A DNA stretch of 16,240 nucleotides from JAIBJP01 sp035639875 (GCA_035639875.1 DASQXE010000003.1:1-16240); one strand, 5' to 3'; shown: positions 1 to 6,975, numbered from the stretch's first letter. Notes: generated from the sequence alone by a model not told the origin. Numbers and translations are program-made.

Positions 1-1961
1 CGACGCAGTCCGATTTCGACTAGCGCGAGGGCGACGAGCGCCCAGAGTGCGTGCACCGCCACGTGGCCGCGGGCGAAGCGGGTGTCCAGGTCGACGACGC
101 GAATCCAGGCCGAAAGCTCGAGCACGGCGAGCGAGGCGGCGTACAGGGTGAGGACGCCTGCGCTCCACAGGTAGACCGGCCGCAGCCGCTCCAGCGCTCG
201 GGCGGCATCGGCGAGAAGCCGGGAAACGGCGCCGTCTTCCTCCTCCGCGCCCGTGCGCGCGCGCGCATACCACGCGAAGCCCGCGAGGGCCGCTGCGGCG
301 GCGATCACGGCGGGAGTCCCTGCCGCCGGATGCCTCAGTGCGACGAAGAGATCTCGCGGCGGCGCTTCGCGAACGAGTGCGTCGCCGAGTGCGAGCAGAA
401 GGTATGCGCACGCAGGCAGCCGCAGCCGGACCTCGCCCGTATGCTCGGCGAGCCAGAGGAGCAGAACCGCGACGGCCGCCCAAACGGCCGTGAGCGACGC
501 ACCGGTGAAAAGCTCGCCGGCCGCCACCGCGCCGAGCGTCAGCGCAATCGCCCACAGCACGCTGCTCAGGTCGCGCAGCGGACGACGCGTGAAGAAGAAA
601 GCGGCGAGCCCGGCATGTGCCGCCGACACGACGAGCAATGCCAGGCCCTCGCGGCGCATGCCGAGCGTCCCGCCGTCGAAGAGGAACGCGCAGGAGTAGG
701 TCGCCAGCGCGGCGCCGGCAATGACGAGCGCGCCGCTGGCAGGGTCGAGCCGGCGCGCGCCGAAGCGCAGGTGCCAGGCGATTCCGACCCCGACGTAGAG
801 GAGCCAGAAGACCGCTGCGAGCGCGACCACGCGCCACGCGAGGGCGTGCGTCTCTGCAACGAGGAGGGCGATCTGCGGCAGGCTCGCCGTCGCCGCCGCG
901 AGGAGGATGTCGCGCCAGCGCATCCGGTATGCGACGGCAGCCGCTGCCGCGAACACGATGGCGACGAAGCACGTGCCCACGAACGAGAGCCGGTGCTCGT
1001 CCACGACGACCATGAGCGGGACGACCATGGCGCCGATCAGGCCCAGCCCGGCCACGGTCTGCGCCGACCAGGCGATCGCGACGGCGACGCCGACGCCTGC
1101 GATTCCCGCTGCGGCGATGAGCGCCCAGATCTGGGGAACGAACCCATACAGGGCCGTCGCCGCCAGCAAGGTGGCATACGCGCCCGCGATCCCGGCGGAC
1201 ACGGCGGCAAGCGACGCGTACAGACGCCCAAACCTGCGCTTCAGCCACAAGCCCGTGGCGAAGACGGCGATCGACGTGAAACCGCCCAGGCCGATTCGTA
1301 GCTCGTGGGTCAGCCAGCCGCGGTTGGCCGCAAGGACGAAGAAGAAGACGATTCCGAGCACCATCACGACGCCGCCTGCCCACGCGAGCCCGCGCGCGCC
1401 GAGGAACATCGACCAGTCGATCTCGCGCCGGGGCTTGGGAGGCGCCTTGGGCTTCGGAGCCACGGGAGCCGTCGCGGCGGCCGGTCGCGGGCGCGGCTGG
1501 AAGGCGGGCGCAACACTGGGGGCCGCCGCTGGAGCGGGCGCCGCCGCCCGCGGACTGGGCGCGGCCGCGATCGCCTCGTGAATCTGGCGCTCCAGCATCT
1601 CGGCCGCCATGAGGACGGCCTGCACCTTTCGGTCGAAGGCGGTCGATCCTGCCGCGGGGGCGCCGGGCCGGGGCCGACGCTCCTGGCCGCGGACCGCGAA
1701 GTAGTAGACGACGCCGACCAGTGTCAGCACCCCGAGCGGGAAGACCCAGGCGGCGAACGGCCACACGATCGGAACGAACCACACCCGGCCCGGGGCCGAG
1801 GTTCGCCAGTCGACCATGAGGACCAAGCCGACGATCCAGAGGAGGGCGGCGAGGAGGATCCCGAAGCCGCTGGGTCCATCACCCTCGGTGGCGAAGCCGA
1901 CGAGGATGAGCGCGACGACCGCGTGGACGAGGATCGCAGCGGCGAGATTCAGCGCTCTCAT
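1..1961 (-). CDS. DUF2339-type polytopic membrane protein (3' end cut by window edge)
   Basis: I translated this leftward frame by hand from the ATG at 1961-1959; it stays open to the window edge (653 codons, no stop), so the C-terminus lies outside. It begins with three hydrophobic segments (about residues 6-23, 33-50 and 61-90). A short charged helical stretch and an Ala/Pro-rich linker follow (about 100-170), then a motif around FLGARGLAWAGGVVMVLG and a long series of membrane helices. This layout (short N-terminal part, Pro/Ala linker, then many helices opening with a Gly-rich segment) fits the DUF2339 family of predicted membrane proteins, which has no established biochemical function. 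Hydrophobicity and codon use support this strand; long open frames on the other strand here encode Arg/Glu-rich sequence without domains and are shadows. The gene has its own promoter and is probably transcribed alone. CDS sure, family likely, role unknown. Confidence 0.82.
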   Translation of the reverse strand, partial: MRALNLAAAILVHAVVALILVGFATEGDGPSGFGILLAALLWIVGLVLMVDWRTSAPGRVWFVPIVWPFAAWVFPLGVLTLVGVVYYFAVRGQERRPRPGAPAAGSTAFDRKVQAVLMAAEMLERQIHEAIAAAPSPRAAAPAPAAAPSVAPAFQPRPRPAAATAPVAPKPKAPPKPRREIDWSMFLGARGLAWAGGVVMVLGIVFFFVLAANRGWLTHELRIGLGGFTSIAVFATGLWLKRRFGRLYASLAAVSAGIAGAYATLLAATALYGFVPQIWALIAAAGIAGVGVAVAIAWSAQTVAGLGLIGAMVVPLMVVVDEHRLSFVGTCFVAIVFAAAAAVAYRMRWRDILLAAATASLPQIALLVAETHALAWRVVALAAVFWLLYVGVGIAWHLRFGARRLDPASGALVIAGAALATYSCAFLFDGGTLGMRREGLALLVVSAAHAGLAAFFFTRRPLRDLSSVLWAIALTLGAVAAGELFTGASLTAVWAAVAVLLLWLAEHTGEVRLRLPACAYLLLALGDALVREAPPRDLFVALRHPAAGTPAVIAAAAALAGFAWYARARTGAEEEDGAVSRLLADAARALERLRPVYLWSAGVLTLYAASLAVLELSAWIRVVDLDTRFARGHVAVHALWALVALALVEIGLR

Positions 1962-1982
1962 CGGTAGGTTCCACGTTCTAAT

Positions 1983-2022
1983 CGCATGCCTGCTATATAG
2001 CAAGCCTGCGATATGGGGTCAA
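1983..2022 (-). promoter_or_regulatory. Promoter of the DUF2339 gene with overlapping 28-bp palindrome
   Basis: On the minus strand a TTGACC -35 box (2022-2017), a 17-nt spacer and a TATATA -10 box (1999-1994) give near-ideal sigma70 geometry, about 33 nt upstream of the ATG at 1961. The -10 box is the centre of a perfect 12-bp palindrome (1991-2002, TGCTATATAGCA). This extends to a 28-bp imperfect palindrome (1983-2010) with two mismatched pairs. A dimeric regulator bound there would block RNA polymerase, so the palindrome is a candidate operator. No regulator gene lies next to it in the window. Confidence 0.6.
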
Positions 2023-2073
2023 GTCCCGCAAGCGGGCATTCACGCGCGCGCGGTCGCGCACGGGTTCGGAGGG

Positions 2074-2286
2074 TTACGTCACGAGGTCATAGATCGCCCA
2101 GCCGATCGCTATCCAGGCCGCAATCGCAAAGGGGACGAGGAGGACGAGAAGCGCTCCCAGCCGGCTGCTCGTCTGGGCCGGCTCGCTCGGAGCTTCGTCC
2201 TCGCGTGTCCGTTCCGGAGTCCACTCGGTCGTGCGCGCTTTCTCGTCCCCGAGAAGCTGCCGACGCACGATCGAAAACCGGGCCAT
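2074..2286 (-). CDS. Small single-helix membrane protein, 70 aa
   Basis: Function not recognised. The protein has a basic, polar N-terminus (residues 1-20), an acidic and Pro/Ser-rich stretch (about 21-41), and one strong C-terminal hydrophobic segment (about 44-66, opening LGALLVLLVPFAIAAW) ending just before the stop. Third codon positions are GC-rich and the composition is sensible only in this frame, so I believe it is a real gene although it is short. With Arg-rich sequence before the helix, the N-terminus is probably cytoplasmic and the protein tail-anchored. The ATG at 2286 lacks a strong Shine-Dalgarno; the only G-rich sequence is immediately upstream. It lies 100 bp after the Rho_N-like membrane protein gene and 112 bp before the DUF2339 gene, all in one direction. 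Confidence 0.55.
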   Translation of the reverse strand: MARFSIVRRQLLGDEKARTTEWTPERTREDEAPSEPAQTSSRLGALLVLLVPFAIAAWIAIGWAIYDLVT

Positions 2287-2349
2287 GGCCCCATTGTGAG
2301 AAGCGAAGAGGATGGCTCATCTCCCCGGCCACGTCCGCCGGCCGTGCCC

Positions 2350-2369
2350 CGAGCCGGGAACTCGGCTCG
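2350..2369 (-). terminator. Small hairpin after the Rho_N-like membrane protein gene
   Basis: A perfect 7-bp inverted repeat (CGAGCCG / CGGCTCG) with a 6-nt loop starts 17 nt beyond the stop codon at 2387. It could end leftward transcripts of the upstream gene, but no T-tract follows, so the assignment is weak and the hairpin could be a chance GC repeat. Confidence 0.25.
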
Positions 2370-2386
2370 CTGGGCCCGGACGAGTG

Positions 2387-3388
2387 CTAGGGGCCGGGGG
2401 CGGGGGCGGTGACGGTGACGATCTCCGTCACCACCTCGGTCACCGTGTCCTGCACCGTGACAGTGTCGTGCACCGTCACCACCTCGGTGACGGTGTCGCG
2501 CACGGTTTCCGTGACCGGCAGTGTCTCGACGACGGTCACCGGGAGCGTGGCGATCGACGTCACCCCCGGCCCGGTGACAACCACAGTTCCACCGGGAAGC
2601 GTCGTCGTGCCGAAGACCGTCTGCGATGGTCCGGCCACGTAGAACGTCTGGCCGTTGAGCGTTTTCACGCGCAACGGGCCCCGTACCGTCTCGGTCACGA
2701 TCTTGCCTTTGCGCGTCCGCCAACGGATCACCCGCTTGACGCCGGTCGGTGTCGTCACCGTCTCGATTCTCCCGGTTTCGGTGACGCCGTTGTGCACCCG
2801 ACGCACCAGGGCACTACCACCCTCGTCGGGAACGACGAAGATTGCGACGAGGAGACCGAGGGCACCGCAGAGTCCGATGATGGCGGCAAGCAAAGCGAAC
2901 CTTTTCGTACCGCTGATCCTCCGGGCGGTGGGGAGGATGCGCCTTCTGCGCGCACCGGGCTTCTGCAGCGTGGCGAGGATTCCCGTCCAGGCAGGGGGCT
3001 TCCATCTCCGAGAGGCGACCGCGTTGCCGTCGTGCGAGCGGTTCCAGAACCTCATGATTCCGTTGCGCGCTTGCGCGCGGCGAATCGCCTCGGCGAGCTC
3101 GACTTTGTTCATCCCCGAACGCCCATGCACGCCGAGGCCCCGAGCTTCGTCGTAGAGCTCGGCCAAAGTCAGTCGTTCGAGCTCGTGGTGCCCGAGGCCG
3201 GGTAGCCGCGCTCTCGATCCGACCGAGCGCAACAGCGACCGCGTCGCCCCGGCACCACGGATCCAACCCCTCGACCCAGCCCGCAGCTTTGTTTCCTCCC
3301 AACATTTCCTCCCAGCCCACTCTGGGAGGGCAACTCGGTCGCGCATTGTAACGCCACTCGAGGTTCGAGTCGTCCGGGCGCTCCACAT
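2387..3388 (-). CDS. Membrane-anchored protein with Rho_N/SAP-like domain and Val/Thr-rich external tail
   Basis: Numbered from the ATG at 3388 (333 aa). Residues about 70-106 (LTLAELYDEARGLGVHGRS, then MNKVELAEAIRRAQ) match the helix-extended-loop-helix pattern of Rho N-terminal/SAP-like domains, which usually bind nucleic acid. A basic linker with an RRRR run (about 147-150) leads to one transmembrane helix (about 164-187), so by the positive-inside rule the N-terminal domain is cytoplasmic. The exported part is about 145 residues. It includes a short Gly/Thr-rich region with FYVAGPSQTVFG and a tail built from Val-Thr repeats (DTVTEVVT occurs twice), ending in TAPAPGP. The first 60 residues are low quality, so the true start may be the ATG at 3346 or a later non-ATG codon; neither ATG has a strong ribosome site. 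CDS confident; the domain call is by eye; no known function. Confidence 0.7.
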   Translation of the reverse strand: MWSARTTRTSSGVTMRDRVALPEWAGRKCWEETKLRAGSRGWIRGAGATRSLLRSVGSRARLPGLGHHELERLTLAELYDEARGLGVHGRSGMNKVELAEAIRRAQARNGIMRFWNRSHDGNAVASRRWKPPAWTGILATLQKPGARRRRILPTARRISGTKRFALLAAIIGLCGALGLLVAIFVVPDEGGSALVRRVHNGVTETGRIETVTTPTGVKRVIRWRTRKGKIVTETVRGPLRVKTLNGQTFYVAGPSQTVFGTTTLPGGTVVVTGPGVTSIATLPVTVVETLPVTETVRDTVTEVVTVHDTVTVQDTVTEVVTEIVTVTAPAPGP

Positions 3389-3692
3389 CGCCAGTCTCGA
3401 GTCGAACTTCAGCCCTGCGGTCGGCGGGCGTCGAAGGCGTGAAGCGCGTTGGCAAGCTCAAATCTTCGGGCAAACACTAAAGCTCAGCTCAATCTTCAGA
3501 GAACTGGCACTCGGATGCGGGGGCCCCCGCGGAGGAACCGACTCCCGCGCTGCGGAGGCGCGGCTCGGGTTTCGCTTCGACGAACATGGGCACGACATGA
3601 CACGGCGGACATTGACAAGTCCGTCAAGGACTGGTAGACGGTCCCTGCTGCGGCTTGCTCGGTCGTAATTCGGGTCGAGGAGAGGGTGAGGA
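3389..3692. other. Divergent intergenic region with predicted hairpin and rightward promoter
   Basis: This 304-bp stretch separates a leftward and a rightward gene. I see no convincing gene in it. It contains a perfect 14-bp GC palindrome (3517-3530) and a long imperfect hairpin (3534-3573). The outer stem of the hairpin, GGAACCGA (3534-3541), pairs with 3565-3573 with one bulge and a wobble. The inner 6-bp stem is CCGCGC/GCGCGG around a 7-nt loop. It also holds a promoter at 3612-3640. The segment 3470-3505 is less GC-rich than its surroundings and may carry the leftward promoter, but no clear hexamer pair was found. Confidence 0.4.
3612..3640 (+). promoter_or_regulatory. Candidate promoter for the Thr-Pro-Asp-rich secreted protein gene
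   Basis: A perfect TTGACA -35 box (3612-3617), a 17-nt spacer and TAGACG (3635-3640, matching the loose TAnnnn actinobacterial -10) lie about 53 nt upstream of the GTG at 3693. Two overlapping inverted repeats sit on the -35 and spacer: TTGAC-N6-GTCAA (3612-3627) and AGTCC-N5-GGACT (3618-3632). They could be operator half-sites. The -10 is weak, so confidence is moderate. Confidence 0.45.
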
Positions 3693-4769
3693 GTGGATCC
3701 GGGGGGATTCGTAAAGCGCTTAGCTATCAGCGTGGAGCAAGGGCCTTCGGCCCTGCTCGCGCGTGCTTCGGTACGCTGGCTCGCCGTACTGCTCGGGGTC
3801 CTATCGGTTTGGCTCGCCGGGCTCACCGTCGAAGCGCGAGCGGATGTCTCGACGGATGCGTCGGGGACGATCGTCGCGACCACTGATGCTTCGACCGCGG
3901 AGAGCGTTTCCACCGGTTCAGCTGATGGCCTGACCGGGACCGGAACGGCTACCGGCGGCATGACGGACGCGACGAGCTCCAGCGACCTGTCCGCCGTAGA
4001 TGGTGCGGCCACCGGAGATGGTGCAGTAACCACGGACCCCTCGACTGTCACCGATCCCGCAGTCGGTTCCACCGGCACCGGCAGCGACCCCGCGCCGGCC
4101 ACTGAGCCCACGGACCCCGCGCCCACCACGGATCCCATCACCGATCCGGCCCCGACCGATCCCACCGCCACTTCTCCGAGCACGGAGCCCACGCCCACGC
4201 CGGACCCGGCCCCGCCTCCGCCCGATCCGGCCTCGACCGATCCGACTGCCATCGCGCCGGGCACCGAGCCCACGCCTGACCCGACCACGCCGGTGGCCGA
4301 TCCGGGCATGCCGACGGACACCCTCCCGGCTCCGTCGCCGACGCCGGTTATTCCAGACCCCGTGCCCGTGCCTCCCGGCCAGACACACTCCATCGTCGAG
4401 ATCGGCGGTACCCAACCGGAGCCCCTGCCCCCGGTGTTGGAACCCTCGGCGCTCGATGTGCTCAGCGGGATCGCCCCGGCTGTCCCCAGCCGAGAGGACG
4501 ACTCATCCTCGTCTCCCAGGAATGGTCCGCAACCTTCGACCCCCAAAGCTCCAAGCGCCCCGCTATTTCCAACCCCACACAGCCCCTCGGCTCCGGCGAA
4601 CCCCGCCCCGGGGGGCGTCGGTGGAGGCTTCGGTCCGTCGCCGCTCGGGGTTCTGGCTGCGCTGGTCGCGCTTTTGACCTTCGCCGGGGTGCTCGGCGGC
4701 GTGCTCCCGGTGAGCATGAGCGCGCTGCGGCCGGCAGATTTCGCTTTTCACCTCAAACGCCCCGGATAG
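3693..4769 (+). CDS. Secreted Thr/Pro/Asp-rich protein with C-terminal membrane helix and RPG tail
   Basis: The GTG at 3693 is preceded by AGGAGAGGG (3678-3686), a good ribosome site. The 358-aa product has an extended N-region, a hydrophobic core (about 30-45) and a plausible signal peptidase site after A50 (EARA|D). About 150 residues of Thr/Ser/Ala/Gly follow, then a low-complexity stretch of TDP/EPT/DPA units (roughly residues 110-230) resembling a wall-spanning stalk. A Pro/Ser region comes next, then a Gly-rich turn, a hydrophobic helix (about 317-340) and an 18-residue tail ending in FHLKRPG. No catalytic domain is visible. The layout suggests a surface protein anchored by its C-terminal helix or processed there. 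The gene lies 78 bp upstream of the glycan operon and may be co-transcribed. The open frame antisense to it (3458-4717) merely mirrors the biased composition. CDS confident; role unknown. Confidence 0.75.
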   Translation: MDPGGFVKRLAISVEQGPSALLARASVRWLAVLLGVLSVWLAGLTVEARADVSTDASGTIVATTDASTAESVSTGSADGLTGTGTATGGMTDATSSSDLSAVDGAATGDGAVTTDPSTVTDPAVGSTGTGSDPAPATEPTDPAPTTDPITDPAPTDPTATSPSTEPTPTPDPAPPPPDPASTDPTAIAPGTEPTPDPTTPVADPGMPTDTLPAPSPTPVIPDPVPVPPGQTHSIVEIGGTQPEPLPPVLEPSALDVLSGIAPAVPSREDDSSSSPRNGPQPSTPKAPSAPLFPTPHSPSAPANPAPGGVGGGFGPSPLGVLAALVALLTFAGVLGGVLPVSMSALRPADFAFHLKRPG

Positions 4770-4834
4770 CGGCCTCCCTGCCGTCTGACCCCGCTGGGCG
4801 AGCGCTCGGGTCGGGGATTGAGATGTTCGGGATT

Positions 4835-4850
4835 AGGGAGGTCGAAAGTG
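4835..4850 (+). promoter_or_regulatory. Ribosome binding site fixing the GGDEF-like gene start at GTG 4848
   Basis: AGGGAGG (4835-4841) lies 6 nt before the GTG at 4848-4850. A longer in-frame TTG at 4818 has no such site, so the GTG is preferred. Confidence 0.7.
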
Positions 4851-5540
4851 TTGAGGTTCAACGGTTCGGATCGAGATGGAAGTGAGATCGCGGCTGCCCG
4901 CGCCACTTCAGCCAGCAAGAACGGTGCGGAAGGTCCATCGGTCGAGACGCTTGCTTCGTCTGGCAACGGCGATCGTCCTCGTCTTCGTAACCGCATCAGG
5001 CAGGTTGCAAGACCGGGTCGGTCTCCCAGGCTGCGGAGGATCGAGGCGCGCCGCCGCACGCTTTCCTTGAGCTCGCCCGAAGAGCTTCAGGTCGAGCTGA
5101 GCCGGAGCCGCCGGTATGGCCACCGGTTCGCTCTCATGCGCATTCCCCGCGCCCGCGGCGCGGGAGCGAAAGCAGGTCCGAACGGAGACGGGGACGCGGC
5201 GGTCGCTCCAGGTCCGAACGGAGACGGGGACGTGGCGGTCACGATCAGCTCACTCGTCCGGCGGGTGGACAGAGTTTGGTCGGACGGAGCGGACGTGTAT
5301 CTCCTGCTTCCCGAGTGCGATGGCGCGATGGCCGAGGGGATGCTTGCTCGCATCCGCGAACGGCTCGCCGAATTCCTCTCCGAGGAGGCGCGGCTCGCGA
5401 TCTCGTCGGCTGTCTTCCCTGACGACGGCTTCACGAGCGGAGCTCTCTTAGGTGCACTCGATCGTCGCTCCGTCACCTCGGTGAGCCAAAAGGCGCAGAT
5501 CGTCCCCAGTCCTCCCACCCCGGAGGCGCCCGTAGCCTGA
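4848..5540 (+). CDS. Degenerate GGDEF-like domain protein
   Basis: The 230-aa protein starts at GTG 4848. The first 75 residues are polar, Arg/Ser-rich and probably disordered. From about residue 80 it follows a diguanylate-cyclase-like plan. ELSRSRRYGHRFALMRI matches the first helix-strand, and a variable insert follows. VRRVDRVWSDGADVYLLLPE aligns with the segment around GGDEF, and AEGMLARIRERLAEF with the next helix. The GGDEF signature itself reads DGADV (residues 146-150) and the catalytic acidic pattern is lost, so cyclase activity is unlikely. By analogy with other degenerate GGDEF domains it may bind c-di-GMP or act as a structural partner; that is inference. No I-site RxxD was recognised in the expected place. 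It is the first gene of the tight glycan run, 24 nt before the phosphoglycosyl transferase, which suggests a regulatory role. Family assignment is by eye. Confidence 0.65.
   Translation: MLRFNGSDRDGSEIAAARATSASKNGAEGPSVETLASSGNGDRPRLRNRIRQVARPGRSPRLRRIEARRRTLSLSSPEELQVELSRSRRYGHRFALMRIPRARGAGAKAGPNGDGDAAVAPGPNGDGDVAVTISSLVRRVDRVWSDGADVYLLLPECDGAMAEGMLARIRERLAEFLSEEARLAISSAVFPDDGFTSGALLGALDRRSVTSVSQKAQIVPSPPTPEAPVA
5174..5240 (+). repeat. 36-bp in-frame tandem duplication in the GGDEF-like gene
   Basis: The segment starting AGGTCCGAACGGAGACGG at 5174 recurs at 5210. The period is 36 bp, and 30 of 31 aligned bases are identical. It duplicates 12 codons, giving two GPNGDGD units (about residues 109-132). 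The insert sits in a loop of the domain, so the duplication is probably recent and tolerated. Confidence 0.85.
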
Positions 5541-5564
5541 CGAGGAGCGATCGGAGCCCGGGAC

Positions 5565-6182
5565 ATGCGCGTCGCGGACGTCAGCAGGCGCTATCTGATC
5601 GGCAAGCGTCTCTTCGACCTGGCAGTTTGCATTCTGCTTCTGCCGGTAGTGCTGCCGCTGCTCGTACTTTGCGCCGTGGCTATCCGCCTGGACTCGCCCG
5701 GGCCCATACTCATTTCCCAGGAACGGACGGGTAGGGACGGCAGACCGTTCCGGATGCTCAAGTTCCGCACCATGGTCGAGAACGCTGCCGAGCTCAAGGC
5801 GCAGCTTGCCCACCTCAACGTCCTCCCTCCGCCCGACTTCAAGATTCCGAACGACCCGCGCATCACGCGGGTAGGCAAGTTCCTTCGCCAGACGAGCCTC
5901 GACGAACTGCCGCAGCTTCTCAACGTACTCCGAGGAGAAATGTCGCTCGTCGGACCGCGCCCGACCTCGTTCGCGCCGACCACCTATCAGCTCTGGCACA
6001 CCCACCGCCTCGAAGTGACGCCGGGGATCACCGGTCTTTGGCAGGTGAAAGGGCGGAATATGACGACGTTCGACGAGCGGCTGCGGCTGGACATCGAGTA
6101 CATCGAGCATCGCTCGTTCGGGCTGGACCTGAAGATCCTCCTGCAGACCGTCCCGACCGTACTGCGACGGACAGGCGAGTAG
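5565..6182 (+). CDS. Monotopic phosphoglycosyl transferase (bacterial sugar transferase, short form)
   Basis: This 205-aa protein is a Bac_transf (PF02397) enzyme of the short PglC-like type, without the N-terminal multi-helix domain of WbaP/WcaJ. It would transfer a sugar phosphate from a nucleotide-sugar to undecaprenyl phosphate at the inner membrane face, starting a lipid-linked glycan. Visible motifs are KRLFDL (14-19), a hydrophobic re-entrant helix with internal Pro (20-42), SPGP (44-47), GRPFRMLKFRTM (59-70), and DPRITRVGKFLRQTSLDELP with the Asp-Glu dyad D113/E114 that corresponds to the catalytic dyad of PglC. NVLRGEMSLVGPRP and PGITGLWQVKGR follow near the C-terminus. Length and motifs are complete, so the enzyme should be active. 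The sugar specificity cannot be read. GGAG about 11 nt upstream supports the ATG. It is followed after 2 nt by the nucleotidyltransferase gene. Confidence 0.93.
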   Translation: MRVADVSRRYLIGKRLFDLAVCILLLPVVLPLLVLCAVAIRLDSPGPILISQERTGRDGRPFRMLKFRTMVENAAELKAQLAHLNVLPPPDFKIPNDPRITRVGKFLRQTSLDELPQLLNVLRGEMSLVGPRPTSFAPTTYQLWHTHRLEVTPGITGLWQVKGRNMTTFDERLRLDIEYIEHRSFGLDLKILLQTVPTVLRRTGE

Positions 6183-6184
6183 CC

Positions 6185-6973
6185 GTGGCTGACCGAGTCC
6201 AAACCCGGGACGACCGCACTCATGAGGACGGAGTGCAGGTGGGCGACCCGCGGCTCACGGAGGAGGGGTACGGCGAGCCAGCTGTGCATTCCGCGGTGAG
6301 CCGCGCGCTCGGGGCGCTCGATCGCGCAGGCGTCCACTGGTGCGTGTTGCGGGGCGAATGGGACCTCGCTTCACCCGAAGGCGATGTCGACCTCCTCGTC
6401 GCCGGAGGCGACACGGGGCGCCTGCGCGATGCCTTGAGGCCAATCGGCTTCGTTCCCCTGCGCGCCTGGGGGCGCGGGCCACATCGCTTCTTCGTCGGGT
6501 ACGACGAGGCGAGCGGTCGCCGGATCAAGCTCGATGTCGTCACAGAGCTCGCCTACGGCCGCTACCAGGAGCTTCGGACCGGCGCCGCGAAAGGCTGCTT
6601 GGCGCGGCGGCGTTACCTGGGAACGCTCTCCCTCCTTGCGCCAGACGACGCCTTTTGGACGCTTCTGCTGCATTGCATTTTCGACCGCCGTGCGTTCTCC
6701 CCGAGCCATCGCACGAGGCTCTTCGAACTTTCGGCTGCGGCCCACCCCAACAGCGAGCTCGGCGAGGTCGTCTCGGACCTCCTCGCCGAGCGTTGGGGAC
6801 CCGCGACCCTACTCGAGCTCGTCCGCGCGGAAAGCTGGCCGGCTCTGAGTGGGATCACGAGGGAGGCCCGTGCGGACTGGCCTCCACGCCGGCGCCTCCT
6901 CGTCTGGCTGCGCGCGCTGAGGAATCGAGCCTTACGGCGGGCCGCGCGCACCCTGCCTTCCGGGAGCCGCTGA
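6185..6973 (+). CDS. Nucleotidyltransferase-fold protein (NTP_transf_5-like)
   Basis: Numbered from GTG 6185, two bases after the preceding stop (262 aa). After a polar N-terminus a helix (HSAVSRALGALDRAGV) leads to WCVLRGEWDL and then GDVDLLV with acidic residues D67 and D69. A third acid, D117, lies in RIKLDVVTEL. This D-x-D...D triad is the catalytic pattern of the polymerase-beta-like nucleotidyltransferase superfamily, and the alpha-helical C-terminal half (LLAPDDAFWTLLLHCIFDRR) fits the NTP_transf_5 group. Such proteins occur beside HprK-like kinases in exopolysaccharide loci and some lasso peptide clusters. The substrate, protein or small molecule, is generally not known. Here too the HprK-like gene follows directly (2-nt gap). 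An alternative start is GTG 6233, which has AGGA just upstream. The codon run upstream of 6185 overlaps the sugar transferase gene and is not used. Confidence 0.75.
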   Translation: MADRVQTRDDRTHEDGVQVGDPRLTEEGYGEPAVHSAVSRALGALDRAGVHWCVLRGEWDLASPEGDVDLLVAGGDTGRLRDALRPIGFVPLRAWGRGPHRFFVGYDEASGRRIKLDVVTELAYGRYQELRTGAAKGCLARRRYLGTLSLLAPDDAFWTLLLHCIFDRRAFSPSHRTRLFELSAAAHPNSELGEVVSDLLAERWGPATLLELVRAESWPALSGITREARADWPPRRRLLVWLRALRNRALRRAARTLPSGSR

Positions 6974-6975
6974 GC

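Noticed and set aside
51..1301. Long rightward open frame of 416 codons
   Set aside because: It mirrors the DUF2339 gene on the other strand; the product is Arg/Glu/Gly-rich without domains, while the minus-strand frame gives regular membrane helices.
3478..3503. Sigma28-like promoter starting CTAAAG
   Set aside because: The downstream half (GCCGATA-like) is not present at the expected spacing.
3473..3573. Possible riboswitch (c-di-AMP or c-di-GMP type) because of GGAGGAACC and hairpins
   Set aside because: The conserved core elements of the ydaO and GEMM families are missing and the element lies upstream of the best promoter, so only a hairpin is reported.
3458..4717. Leftward 419-codon frame rich in Gly/Ser/Val
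   Set aside because: Complement of the Thr-Pro-Asp stalk; it has no signal peptide or domain, whereas the plus strand has signal peptide, ribosome site and C-terminal helix.
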